A stretch of DNA of 64,000 nt. It comes from Nymphaea colorata. Taxonomy: Eukaryota > Streptophyta > Magnoliopsida > Nymphaeales > Nymphaeaceae. The translations under genes were made by a program, and so were the position numbers. The DNA is taken from the NCBI RefSeq assembly GCF_008831285.2, contig NC_045142.1, positions 23,063,300 to 23,127,299 of the forward strand. Reading direction: 5' to 3'. A model generated the notes under the pieces. That model was not told the DNA's origin. It searched no databases and saw only the letters and a program-made list of their open reading frames with translations. The first letter of the stretch is position 1. The number at the start of each line of letters is the position of its first letter. Below are positions 52,361 through 64,000 of this stretch, one piece after another.

Positions 52361-53450
52361 CCTATAAACCTCATGATAGAGTATGGACCAGTGAGCTATA
52401 CAGGCTTTGTTGCCATCTTCTTCGGGCTGCCATTAAACCCACTGGTTTCATGTGTACTGGTTCCAGAACCAGTACTCAGGTTTTTCCCTCCTATTCTCAC
52501 CTCAAGTGCATCTGCAGTGCACCCTGTTGCATGCATCCGTTTGAATATAATTCAGAGACATGCAGACCTGATCACGTCCAGTGATTAATGCAATTGGTAC
52601 AGGACAATAGGATAAGACATAATATGTTCTCCTGTAATTAATGCATTTATATATACACATATCTATGGTACTGGCCATGGCTGTGGCTTGCTATTAATGA
52701 AATGTACTAGACATTGATGTTGGTCATTGGATCCATTTGAAGTTTTTTTCTTAATTAATTGCAGGATCTGATATTAGATCTTTTGGTATGTTGGTGGTGT
52801 TCTTTGCTGCTGTCCTTGACGTGAGGCCACTCGAATTCTTGTTGCTTGTATATTTAATCCAAGCTCTTGTTGTTGTTTACATTAATACAGTGATTAAACA
52901 TGCTTAAGATCAAAGTTCAAGAATCGCAGGCTTCTAAATCTTTCTATTAGTGTTCGTTTCTGCGATTCTTGTGGATAAAAATGGTCTCAATATTCGCCAT
53001 GACAGTATTTCTGGTAATCGCTACAGTAATCGACCATCACTGCATTTGTGAAGCTCTGATGTGAAGAAGAAACATTAGTGCTGATAGCATAGTTACAGAA
53101 AAAGTGTTTTTTTTTTTTGAAAAAAATGCGATAAATTAAATGGCTGTTTAAAACTAATAAAAAGTTTTTTTTTTTAAAAAACGTTAAAAACGAACAGTTT
53201 TTTTTAATGCCAAACAGTTTTTTTTTTTCATTTTCTATTTTTTTATTTGTTGCAAATCTACTTATCTTTTGATGTTTGTGCTATTAGTTTCTCATTTATT
53301 TTATTTTCCTTCATTATTAGTTTTTTTTATATATTTTAAAAAAATTTCCTTAATTTTTCCTTTTTTTCTCAAGCTTGCTCTATTATACATGAGAAAAACC
53401 TCGTTCTTTAAAATTTCGAGACGTGATTTGTAATTATGGTTGACAATAGA
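52361..53450. other. Intergenic, no gene seen
   Basis: The frames at 52354-52588 are short and not supported. 53150-53430 is the second copy of the AT-rich repeat at 50570-50790. Confidence 0.5.
53150..53430. repeat. Dispersed AT-rich repeat, copy 2 of 2
   Basis: Same family and orientation as 50570-50790, with longer T and A tracts. The right boundary at AAAACCTCGTTC matches the other copy. Confidence 0.55.
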
Positions 53451-54003
53451 TTCATGGTCGTAGATAAGGAAGGGCTCATCAAAGTAGAGGCTTGCACGCT
53501 TTCGCTGCAGTTGTGAATAAAAGTAGGTGTCGGGCCGGATACCGAACGAGCTTTCAGGTACCTAATTAGGTTGGGTCTTGTCTTGGTCATCAAAAGGAGT
53601 ATTGAGCCAGATATTCAAGTACGTTCATGGTCGCCAATAAGGAAGGACTCATCCAAGTAAAAAGCGCCCATGCCATCTTCAAACTTCGCCACAGATGTGA
53701 ATAAGACTGGGTGTTGGGCCGAATAACCAAACACATTCGGTCACCGATAAAAAAGGGCTCATCCAAGTAGAAAGCATAGGTGCCTCTTTCACTCTTTGCC
53801 GCGGTTGTGAATAAGAGTGGGTGTCGGGCTAGACATCTAAGTCCATTCATGGTCGCCGATAAGGAAGGGTTCGTCAATGTAGAAAGCACTGCCACTTTCA
53901 CGCTTCGCAGCAGTTGTGAATAAGAGTGAGTGTAGGGCTGGATATCGAACGGGCTTTCAGGCTCTTACTTGAGCTAGGTCTTGTCTGGGTCATGAAAAAG
54001 GGC
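53451..54003. repeat. Four-unit minisatellite-like tandem array
   Basis: Units begin at about 53451, 53624, 53735 and 53846. Each runs TTCATGGTCGCCGATAAGG, then GGGCTCATCCAAGTAGAAAG, then CTTCGC.GCAGTTGTGAATAA and GTGGGTGTCGGGC. Units 2 and 3 are 111 bp. Units 1 and 4 carry an extra shared tail of about 62 bp (GAACG(A/G)GCTTTCAGG ... GGTCTTGTCT.GGTCAT). The composition is GC-richer than the surroundings, so the unit may derive from a coding sequence that I do not recognise. Confidence 0.9.
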
Positions 54004-54825
54004 CTCAGGCCAGCCCAATGCCCAGCCCTTCACCGGTGGCCTTGCGGACGGTTTCACTGCATAAGAGCAACATTGGTGTTTCAAGTTTATGTCTTTTCTT
54101 TTGTGATAGGAGCACGCCAATTCTTCGTAGAGATTTCATCTGTCATTAGTGTCGGCCTGATACCGGAATTGGCTGGTTTGAATGGAGCCGTGCCATGGCT
54201 AATCCAAGAGTGCCACATGTTAAATAGTAACTAATTTTAAATATTTTTCAATTTTTTTAAATTTTTTTTATACATTTTTATTTAATGTTTTTTTTTTTTG
54301 AGAAGGAAAGCATGCCATCTTAATTGTTCTTAAAGGAAGAGAAAGATCCTAAACTTAGCGGCTCGCTTGCTAAACCCCGCCATTAATCACAAACAAACTG
54401 CAGCGCTTAGAAGATAAGATACATTGTTAATGAAAGAAGTATATTAAAATGAAGAGCCTTTTTTCTTGTTAAAATCAACATGAACTTGAGCCTCTAGCTG
54501 TTATATTCTCCTATCTCTTTCTTCTTTTACTTCTTGGGGCCCAAGAAGGAATAATCCCTCGTGGGGTTCATGGCACAAAAGAATCGTCTCTGTCCCACTG
54601 CATCAGACAAGGCAGCAAAGGGAGAAAGGGAAAATGCCTCTGCTCTCTCTGCCCTCATTCATAAAGGCAAAGTACTGTCCTTGCATTTGTCTTTACAACT
54701 GCCACTGGGAAATCCAAACTGTGCAAGAATAGCAGTTGGTTGGGCTGTTTGTGTGTGGTGTAAAGCTACTTGAACATGTTCCTTTCTTTTCTTTGAATTA
54801 TTGCATGGACCCCTTAAACTGCGCA
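54004..54825. other. Intergenic, no gene seen
   Basis: The frames at 53926-54234 and 54561-54773 have no domain or splice support. No bounded element is seen. Confidence 0.5.
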
Positions 54826-55218
54826 TGGCTCCACAACGAGTCTAGCCAGCTCGAGCTCGACTAGAACTCGACTCGTTTATAAACAAGTTGAGCTTGAGTT
54901 TAAATGTATGCCTGAAATATTATACGAGTCAAGTTCAAGTTACAAGAACTCGACTCGCTTAAACTCGGCCTGGCTAGACTGCACAATGAATGTTGAATTA
55001 TAGTAAGAAAGTAATTAAACGAGTAGCAATTACATGAGTTGATCGAACTAATTAAGTTAATCGAGTTAAAAAAATGGGACATGCTTAAAATAAAAGAGTT
55101 AAACGAGTTAAATGAGTCGAGTTCAAATTCGACATTGTGTCGTCTAGTTGAGGTCAAGCTCAAGTTAAGCTTTTGAGCTGGCCCAACTCTCGACCTCGAC
55201 ATGGCTCGTGTCCAGTCC
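54826..55218. mobile_element. TAGGGCTGCACA-family element, inverted, decayed ends
   Basis: The left CTCCACAACGAGTCTAGCC matches the inverted right end of the 58544 element (CTTCACAACGAGTCGAGCC). The right end, inverted, gives GGACTGGACACGAGCC, matching its left end (GGGCTGCACACGAGCC). The element thus lies in the opposite orientation. No clear target duplication; boundaries are approximate. Confidence 0.55.
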
Positions 55219-58200
55219 TCCTTAAAGGGCAGACTGCCAATGTCATGATATGGACTCGAATGGATTTATATCTAGATTTGGATTTAGATTGAAGGCAGTT
55301 ATTACAGTATCCAGGCTCTCAAAACCGTAGTTGAATACAGATGCACAAGATGCAAACCCAACTGGTGAAATAAGATTTGGGCATCTTTCAAATTTGAAAA
55401 AAAAAAAAAAACAAAAATCTTATACCAAATTTGTCTTTGACAATGGTTTGAACTGTGAATGGATCGGATTCAGATCAGATGCAGCAGTTACTACTACATT
55501 CAGCCGCTGAAAGTAGGACTCGAAATTTGATGCACGAAACAAAAAAAATCAAATCCAAGTTCTTAGGTGTAAGAAGATGTGGGGATTTCATCAAATTTTC
55601 ACTAAGAAAACTGCATACCAAATTTGAATCTGATTCTAGTTTGGACCAGATCTTCTTATTGGGTTTAACTAATGGGGTTCATATTCAAACTTGGTTTCAG
55701 ATAACTCCCAAGTTATTGACCTTTTGATGCCAATGACTGCATCCTAGGTGCATAAAGAGTGGGATAATGGATGCTTTCCTTGAGTAGCTGGAATGGTTCC
55801 ATAATTGTAATCAGCAGACACTTATAATATGCAGGCCAATTATTATAAAGATGAACTGGGCTTCCAATATGGGGCTGTTAACCCAAAAAACAAGGGCCAT
55901 GTGCTACATGTGAGGCTGATGAAAAGATTGAAGAGTTGTGGGGCCTTCAAGCATCAAAAAAAGAGGAACTGCATCAAACCTTGAGAAAAAAAAGCTATTC
56001 TGCTGTTTCTCTGACCTGGTCTTCATGAAATTATGGAAAAAAGAATCAATTCTAGGGATTCTATGATTTGGGTAGGCAGCAAACTAACTCTCTCTCTCTC
56101 TCTCTCTCTCTAGACTCATTTCAACAAAATGGAGTGAAACAAGGACAGGCCACACAAGGTTGTCAAGACCAACCCCAAAATATAAGTATCTTCCACATGT
56201 ATGCCTTTGTTTTTTAGCATCTCAGCACTGAAGCTGTTTGTGGATTCTTCTTCCTCCATTATCAAGAGGTTGGGAGAAGAAGGCAATGGCCTCTGTGTCA
56301 TGTACTGACATGCCATTTATTGACATTGGGTCCTGCAAGCAGGAAACAAGCTCTAAAGATGCCCTACTTGCACAAAAACCCATGAAGAATGGGGTTAATA
56401 TCAAATGATTATGTTGTAAACAGGAAACAAATTTAAGTTCTTTAGATTGTCTGCATTCCTAACCAGTTGGTTTGGAGTTCAACACATGACCCAAAAGTGC
56501 GAGCCTAAGGTAACCCTACTCAAGTCACGACGCAGTCCAAGACCCCGGAGGTAGAGGAAATTGAAGGACTTTGGACCTTTTCCAGTCAATGGATTGTTAA
56601 TCTTATGCTCACCCGAAAGTAATGGCATTATTTTACATTTCATTTGTGGAACAAGTGAGAATGGCAAAGTTTCACCTGTCTCACAACCAACTGGTAACCT
56701 GAATTTCAACAATCGTATTTAAATGAAACGTATCCTTACCATATCATAGGGATGTCAATATATTCGATTTGAATATGATATTCCATCGAACCGATCCAAA
56801 AAAATCAGATATGGAAAAAAATTTAATATCCGATTAAGAAATCAGATCGGATTCAGATATACATAAATATTCGATCAAATTTGGATCTGGGTTCAGATTA
56901 GATTCATTTTTGGACAAATATCCTGCATATAATGTTATTACATTTGAAAATTGGTAAATCCGATTCAAAATTCGGATTCAGATATAAATATAAAAATCAG
57001 ATTCCGATCAGCTTCAGGTTGTAAAATCAGATTTTTGGATTCGAATTTGGATATAAATATAAAAATCAGATTCTGATCAGATTCAGATTGTAAAATCAGA
57101 TTTTGGATTCAGATTCTGATATGACTTTCCTTATTTGAAATCGAATCCGAATATGTGAATATCCGAAAAAAGGATATGATGAAGGATATATCTGATTCGA
57201 TCCAATTCGTCGGATCCACATATATTCTGGTCCAAATTTGGATTCAAATGCAATCGAACAAAGGCCTATACCATGTTCATATCCGATCCAAATCTGACCT
57301 TTAAATTGATAACTGATCAATCCAAATTCGAGTCTGATTTTAAATATATAGTTGAACCTGCACCACGTTATTATACTTTAAAGACCGTCTACGAACATTT
57401 GATACACATACGATACTTATTTAAAACTCTTTCTGATTTTGAACTCAAATCTGGATAGATATTCATTTAAACATAAATCCAATTCTGAATCCTATAAGAT
57501 GTTTTAATTTTTTTCGTATAAGAGTTTTTTGAAGAAATTCAACTTGATCATATCGAATTCAAATCCAACGATCCACCGGCAACCCCACTAGTCGCCACAC
57601 TGAGAGTCGAGGGGTTGGCCAACCATGTGCCGGGCTGCATATCAGCATCCTTTTGATGGTGAAATGACATGGCTCATTGGAACTTGCTATTGCAGACTGA
57701 GCTCATAGATCAGTCTGAGTTCGCCTTCTCGGGAAGATGACAATACCTTCTGCAACTCTTGAGTTTGATTGAGCTCTCCCAGTGTTTGTTTAGTGTTTAG
57801 TGTCAAGGGAGAAAGAAAGGAAGGTAAAGAGAGAAAAGGAAAAAAGAAAGCTGGATGATCAGCGGCCTAAAGAAGAAAGTAAAAGGGCGTGGTCCAAAAT
57901 ATACCATTGCAAATGAGGAGAACACACTGCATGATTGATTCCTAAAGTTGATTCTGCACTCTAAAAAACAAAGAGGGTATGGAAAAAAGCAAAAAAAGAA
58001 AGAGAGAAAAGACTGTAAGCATTTCCAATGTTGTATTAAAATGAGAGCCAACCTGATACACAACTGAGACAGTGGTGCTAATCTATATAAAATATTTTTT
58101 TATATGGTCACGTCAAAATAAAAAATTCAAAATAAAAAATAAACTAGTGAATTGAGGAATACCCAAATGAGCGCTCTTAATTTTTTCCATTGCATATCCT

Positions 58201-58543
58201 CAATGGCGTGTGGGTCGATATCAGATCCATTTGGTCGTGCCTTTAAAATTATGGCCTCTACTGACCATATATTAGAAAAGACCTTATCTGGATCTCCTGA
58301 AAGCAGGGTGTTTGGGATCCATACCAAACCTAGCCCAGTGTCCCATTCTTATACATTCCCTACCCATATCTGTAAACCAAAGTCTGTGTTTAATAGTATC
58401 AGATCTCAGCTACTATAAATCCACAGGGATATAAAATCGTGGATCTATAACTGGACCTCGCTCCCCCTTAGTCCACAGATACCTGGTTTTCATAATCTAA
58501 TAATGCAGATCGTAAATCTGGTCATAATTTCGCCTACTAGAGA
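55219..58543. other. Intergenic, repeat-derived, no gene seen
   Basis: 56745-57560 begins TAGGGATGTCAATAT and is filled with GATTCAGAT/ATCAGATT words, an expanded or composite copy of the 51954 family. Its right end is not resolved. A TC run lies at 56088-56112. The short frames are unsupported. Confidence 0.5.
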
Positions 58544-59117
58544 TAGGGCTGCACACGAGCCGAATGGAGCTCAAACTTGGCCAGCTCAAGCTCTACTCGG
58601 CTCAAAAAACTCAAGCTCTAGCTTGGCTAGGTCGAATTGGACTCAGATAAAAAAGCTTGAGCTTGAGCTTGAGCTTGAGCTCGGCTTGAACTCAAGTCGA
58701 GCTCCTTATAACAATCTCGAGCTCAACTCGACTACATAAAATTCAGCTTAAACTCGACTCGTTTAACCCATTTAACTTGTCTAGGCATTAACTGGTGTAA
58801 GCATTAACTCATTTAACTCACGTAAGTGTTAACTCTTGCAACTCATTTAACTTGTGAAACTACGGAAACTTGTTTTTACCCTAAAAATTAGAACCATTGA
58901 TTCAGTGAACCAGTTTTGGCAATATTAGATAGAGTACCGGTTTACGAGTCTAGTCGAGTATAAATGAGTCGAGTTCCTGAAATTCAAACTCGACTCATTT
59001 ATCAGTTCGAGTATCTTTGTAAGCTGGAACTCGGCTTGTTTATAAACGAGTCGAGCAGTTTTTTCGAACGAGTTTCCAAGTCGTGCCTGAGTTGGCTCGA
59101 CTCGTTGTGAAGCCTTA
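58544..59117. mobile_element. TAGGGCTGCACA-family nonautonomous element, 574 bp
   Basis: The left end is TAGGGCTGCACACGAG and the right end, inverted, TAAGGCTTCACAACGAG. The flanking octamers ACTAGAGA (58536-58543) and ATTGGAGA (59118-59125) match at 6 of 8. The interior contains a short array of GAGCTT hexamers (about 58655-58678) and many ACTCGACTC/GAGTCGAG inverted words, with no coding potential. Confidence 0.75.
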
Positions 59118-59467
59118 ATTGGAGATCATCAGCCTCTTATTTCAGATCTGTGGCTATCAAATAGTCTTAGTGACTGTTCGGTTGAAATCCTCCAGTACCC
59201 ATGTAGTCACATGGATTCCGATGCAAATCAGATGGGAGATCATGTGGGTGGGCTTCGCTTCGCCCTTCTACCAATTTGGCAGAATGCTACTATCAAACAC
59301 GGAAACCTGTACGAGGGACTCTCTTGTAATTAAACTTACGTGTATCTTCTACTTAAAATTTTTGTTGTCTGTTTACAAACTTTTCCACGTTTGATCCCGA
59401 AGATTCCAACCCATGAGGTCAACTAGGTTGAGTGAGGCATCTCAATTATGTAAATTATGGCTCATAA
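59118..59467. other. Intergenic, no gene seen
   Basis: One 91-codon frame (59119-59394) has no recognisable domain, and neither composition nor context supports it. Confidence 0.5.
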
Positions 59468-59644
59468 CAGTGGTGAAGTCAATTTTTTTTTTTTGGGTAC
59501 GAGGCACTATTGTAGAAATTCTCAGTTTTAAAGGGGTACAACACATATAAATAAGTAAATAAACGTAAGACATCTATGTAAAAATATGTAAAAATTAATA
59601 AAAATTTAGTTGCCTATGCCAGCCTATATGTAGCTCTGCTACTG
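59468..59644. mobile_element. 177-bp hAT-type MITE, perfect 8-bp TSD
   Basis: The left end is CAGTGGTGAAGTC and the right end, inverted, CAGTAGCAGAGC. GCTCATAA stands on both sides (59460-59467 and 59645-59652), a perfect 8-bp duplication. Size and terminus class match the MITEs at 7049 and 7114. Confidence 0.88.
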
Positions 59645-61578
59645 GCTCATAATATTTATTACAAGCGAAGATTCTCACTCTTATTAGATTACCAATAGAA
59701 TTTGTGCTGGCCATCATCCTCTAGCAATTGGATCTTGCTTGCATTAATATAACAGAGTTCGTTCAATTTAATTGGCTTACACTGACTGCTTGTAACATGT
59801 TAAGAAAATTTGCATCAATTATGACTTATAATGTCTTGAACCAATATTAATTATTGGTTGGTCGTTGAAATTGACAGGACTAAAGAGGAAGTTGGTCCTA
59901 ATATTCTCTGCCAGTTAGGGGATCTGCCTGAACTAGGGTGGGCTTGTTCCATAGTGGCCATGAGTCCTATCCTATCTTCTCGTAATTGAGAGGGGCCTAC
60001 ACTCACAGTTATGAGATTAATACGATATTGGTTTTACTAAATAAAAGATTTTCATAAATAAAATCTAAGATCGAGAGAACCTGTGAGGAGGCTTATATAT
60101 GTATGCCCAACATTTCAAGATTTAAGGTTAATAGTTGGATTGCCCTAGTCGGTGCCTCATAGAAGCAAACCCGGCCAACTTTCATCCTTCAGTTTCTGTT
60201 TCTCTTCTTCTTCTTCTTCTTCTTCTTCTCTTTCAACTGCTGCTGCTGTTCTCTGTCATACGTGCGCAGACCCAAAAGCCTTCACTGATGACTTGCTGAG
60301 ACGACGATCAGACTCTCAAGTGTCTTCCGCTGCTTCAACTCTAACAGCTCTTATAAGGGTTCTATATGGAACCGAGTTGATAGTTGCTAGAAAAGAATGT
60401 TAGGTAAATTTACTAGGTTGTGGATGGCTGGACTTAGAGAGAGAGAGACAGAGAGAGAGAGAGGTTTTCTTCAATGCTTGATGATTAACTCAAATCCAGT
60501 GATTCCAATTCGTTAAACTGTAACTCAATGAGAAATGGTTTCGAACGAGACGTGCTCGTGTAAAAAGTACACCAGCCAGCAACGTGCATGAAAAGTAACA
60601 TGAACACTTTGTTCTTTGATCCTTCTTTTTCGTTTTCTTCTTGCTGATATGAGCAGGAATTGTCACCTAGGCTGCAAGACTTAGTTGCATTCTTCACTTA
60701 CATTATTGGAATTTAGAATTGATTAAGGAGCTGAATCTGTGATGCTGTTTGACCGGTGAGATCGCATTGTCTCTTGTAAAACATCCGATAAAATTGGAAT
60801 GATAATGGTTCGGCTGAATCGTATCCGTATCCGAGTTCGCACAAAAATAAGAAAATTCTTGAAGTGCTTAAAAATATTTAGACATTGACATGCCCAACTT
60901 TGGAAGTGGCCATTAAATCAAATTGGTTTGCCATTGATTCAGTTTGAATAGGCTAATTCGAGTATATTCAGAGCGATTTTAGTACAGACAATAGTTTTGA
61001 GCATAGCAAACCTTAGTATAAAGACATCTGGAAATGCTGGTGGATTTTTTTTTTTTTTTGGGGAGTCTGATCAGGCAATACTCTTGAATACAAAGCTATT
61101 ATGAGCATTTTGGGACCATAAGATTCTTCCTTTTTCTTTTCACTTGGTTACAAGAAGAATTGTCCGCAAACTTTGTTGGGTCAAGCTATCAAAATTCAGA
61201 AATTTTAACAGTAAATTATCGTTGTAAGGATTTCAAGGGGCATAATATAGCTGGTCGAATTAAAGAACCATTTGATTGACAAGGGTGCCTGTAAACTTAT
61301 TTTTTATTCTCATTCAAAAGTAGCGGTGCCATGGACGATAAGTTTTTTATGGATCAAAACTGTGAACCTAGAATCAGACCTAGTATGCCGTATGCAAATA
61401 TTGAAACATTTTTGCATTTTAACTTTTATTTTGTTCATAACTCTTGTGGTTATTTTCCATATTTTTCAGAAAACGTACGTATATTTTTAATGACATAAAA
61501 ATGCACACTATAGTTTCAGGATTTTTTTTTTCAAAGAAGCACTTAAGTTCTTAATGGTCCATAAAAGAAGTTTATAGC
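59645..61578. other. Intergenic, no gene seen
   Basis: A TTC/TCT microsatellite at 60199-60230 creates a serine-rich frame (60152-60403) that I do not accept as a gene. A GA run lies near 60436-60463. A T-tract is at 61047-61060. Confidence 0.5.
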
Positions 61579-61974
61579 TAGGGCTGCACACAAGCCAAGT
61601 CGAGCCCAAGCTTGGTTAGCTCGAGTTCGACTTGACTACACAAAATCGAACTCAAACTCGGCTCATTTAACTCATTTATGCGTTAACGCGTTTAGCATTA
61701 ACACATGTAAGCATTAACTCGTTTAACTTGAGTACGTGTTAACTCATGTAACTCGTTTAATTCGTGTTTTGACAATATTATATAGAGTACCAGTTTGCAA
61801 ATTGAGTTGAGTATAAACGAGCCGACTTCTTGAAACTCGAACTCGACTCGTTTATCATTTCGAGTATCTTTGTAAGCTTAAATTTGGCTAGATTATAAAC
61901 AAGTCAATCATGAGCCAAGTTTTTTCGATGAGGTCGGGTCAAGCCGGAGTTGGCTTGGCTAGTTGTGCAACCCT
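61579..61974. mobile_element. TAGGGCTGCACA-family nonautonomous element, 396 bp
   Basis: The left end is TAGGGCTGCACACAAG; the right end, inverted, is AGGGTTGCACAACTAG, with the outermost base apparently lost. The flanking octamers TTTATAGC (61571-61578) and TTTATGGC (61975-61982) match at 7 of 8. The interior is closely similar in word content to 58544-59117, including the shared TAACTCGTTTAACT-like repeats and the ATAGAGTACC motif. Confidence 0.8.
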
Positions 61975-63590
61975 TTTATGGCTGTCCATTTCAGTTTTGC
62001 TGTCAAGTGGGTGAGGTAAAAGAACCCTTTACAACCACAAATATACGAAAAACGATCAATGGATAAAAAAAGGGAAGTTGGACTTTATTAATTCTGAATA
62101 ATAAGGAGACAATGGAACAAGATCTATTTGACTATAAGACTTAAAAAGAATGGAAAAAAGAAAGAAAAAACCACTAAAACTTAGTTGGATGAAATCTTAG
62201 ATATTTTGACTGATTATCTCTTTTTAATTTGTGTTTGGAATAACTAATGTCAGACTGATGGGTACGTATATTTAGTTAACGAAAGAGAACTTCGTTGTTC
62301 TTTTAAGCAGTGTTTGCTGGCTGAAACGAAAGAGGAAAAGAAATTCCTTACTTGGACATTTTATATCAAAATCTAAGGTTTATTTGCAAACTTAAGTTGA
62401 CCAATTATTCGTTTTTTTTGTTCCAACAGGACACAGGTTTTGTCTTTTTTTTTCTTATTAATAATAATAAAATGTGTTTGAATGACCTCCAACTTGATTT
62501 TTCTCTCTTTGTTTTTGTCAACATATTTATGGACATAAATTGAAAAGATGAGGGCACTGAAATATTTTTATGATTAACCAAACCAATTTCCTTTTTATAT
62601 TCAACTATGTCATGTTGCCTTTTTTTTTTTGATTTTCAAGTTGGATAATGGTTCTCATATTGACAGGGTTTTTTCATTCCTTATATTCTTCTTATTCAAA
62701 AGGTTGATTTTATATGCATTTATTAATTTGATGAAGTGGTGCAGGTAGACCAATTACGAAAAATAATAGTGTGAATAGTATTTTGTATTATTACATAAAA
62801 ATAATAGACATTATTATTTAATGAAAATCAAACTTATTTTTTGCTTAATAGGGGAACAACCCAATTCAGAAGGGAGAATATTAGATCTGGACCTGGGTAG
62901 AGGCTATCAACATTTTTCTTAATGCACATTCTAGATGTGAAATTCTCACCATGGTTGGATTTTTTGATCCAGATTTAAACCACCCAATGCCAATCCAAAA
63001 TGAATCCAAAATAAAACTAGTTCTTGACTTACCACTTAGATCAGCAGAAGATTATACCCGTTCAAATATATTATTAAAGTGTTTTGGTTATACATATAGT
63101 AATTTAATTTAATAGTAAAATAATTTGATAAGAAACATACACTACGTCAATTGTTATTTTTCAAATGTAGTTTTTTTAATAAGAAAATCAGCATCTCTTA
63201 TAGTATCGGAATTTCAATAAGAGAAAGATCAACAGTTCTCACTAAAATAACATGATTCAAACATATTTCATATTAAATCTATGTTAACAAATATATTAAG
63301 ATAGTTATAGTTAACTTAAGATATTTCTTAATAAAGTTTGAAGTAAGGTGGCATTTTTCCAAAGAAGACAAGCGGAGTTCGAGCAGGTCTGTATCAGCCC
63401 CATAAGCTTTTCGAGGCATCGCATCAAATTTGTTTCCCTGGGAAAATATTCGGAAGCCTTCCTGATTTTTGAGCATAGAACCGAGAGAATATGCCTGTCA
63501 TATCTTCTCGATAAGTGAACCCAAAATAGAAGAAGACAATGCAATGGTGGGAACTGAACCAACCGCAGAAGAGGACATTCTGATTATCCA
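61975..63590. other. Intergenic, AT-rich, no gene seen
   Basis: This is very AT-rich with T and A tracts. The overlapping short minus-strand frames at 63279-63618 show no recognisable domain. Confidence 0.5.
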
Positions 63591-64000
63591 TCTTTATTGT
63601 CATCCATAGCTCTCTCACTTTCCCTCTCTGTGTATTTGGTCTTTTCTCCTCTGGTTCCTCCTCGTGTCTGCCATCATCTGTTTGTAGGTTCCGCTTGTTC
63701 CTCAGTAAGTTTGTACGCAGATTTCGTTTTTGTATTCTTTCTGGGAGCCTCGTTCGGGGTATGCTTTATCCACTTCTTGATTTATTATCATCGCGTAATT
63801 CCATGAAACTCATTTGTTGAAATTGAGAAAGATGTTATCATGATTTGCATTGTGGATGTTTCTTGTTTTCGTCATTTCTTTCATGTGGGGATTGCAAGTA
63901 TTAATCCTCCTTGAATTCCGCGAAGATCGTTTGACATATACCTTCAATTAGCTTATTCCCGTGGCCTTTTATGTTGAATTGGGTACATTCCTTCCCTTTC
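63591..64000 (+). promoter_or_regulatory. Possible 5' leader of a gene beyond the window
   Basis: Composition shifts to pyrimidine-rich, with CTCTCACTTTCCCTCTCTGTG near 63611 and CTCCTCTGGTTCCTCCTCG near 63647, like plant 5' leaders. A plausible GT donor follows at CAGTAAGT near 63702. No convincing coding start is visible before the window ends. Confidence 0.25.

Noticed and set aside
53590-53901. 103-codon minus-strand frame over the tandem array
   Set aside because: The repeat units are read in different frames within it, so coding is not conserved between units.
60152-60403. Serine-rich 83-codon frame
   Set aside because: The serines come from a TTC/TCT microsatellite; there is no domain and no context.

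Overview
This is a nuclear segment from a flowering plant. Three observations support that: interrupted genes with GT-AG introns, long AT-rich intergenic space filled with small plant-type DNA transposons, and a decayed plastid rpl20 fragment inside nuclear sequence. I cannot fix the species. No rRNA, confident tRNA, CRISPR array or prokaryotic operon is present.

Three complete, apparently intact protein genes can be built exon by exon. (1) Minus strand, 1039-5220: a 209-residue multi-pass membrane protein of the TMEM205/DUF4149 family, three exons. (2) Plus strand, 12366-24599: a roughly 1286-residue nuclear protein, ten coding exons, with paired BRCT domains at both ends and a C-terminal PHD finger; it resembles the plant protein I recall as Arabidopsis At4g02110. 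(3) Minus strand, 41366-43512: a roughly 560-residue TPR protein with a J-like domain, two coding exons, much more GC-rich than its surroundings, resembling the DnaJ/TPR protein I recall as At4g02100. If those recollections are right, genes 2 and 3 are a microsynteny block stretched by a 16.8 kb repeat-rich spacer.

The accessory interest is mostly in 5.6-9.4 kb. It holds the rpl20 fragment, a GC-rich open fragment, nested hAT-type MITEs (the inner one with a perfect 8-bp target duplication), and a complete-ended 1.84 kb PIF/Harbinger element (7532-9370, TAA duplication). That element carries a broken DDE transposase and a separate ORF with an RNase H1 N-terminal (viroplasmin-like hybrid-binding) domain. 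Pairing a Harbinger transposase with this domain is the most unusual arrangement in the window.

9.4-12.3 kb is AT-rich with little content. 24.6-41.4 kb and 43.6-64 kb are gene-free as far as I can see. They contain short nonautonomous elements, several with recognisable 8-bp target duplications (36906, 51954, 58544, 59468, 61579), a 352-bp tandem duplication (49172), a four-unit array (53451-54003), a long CT/TA/GA palindrome (31261-31446), and other AT-rich repeats. The last 400 bases may be the 5' region of a gene beyond the window.
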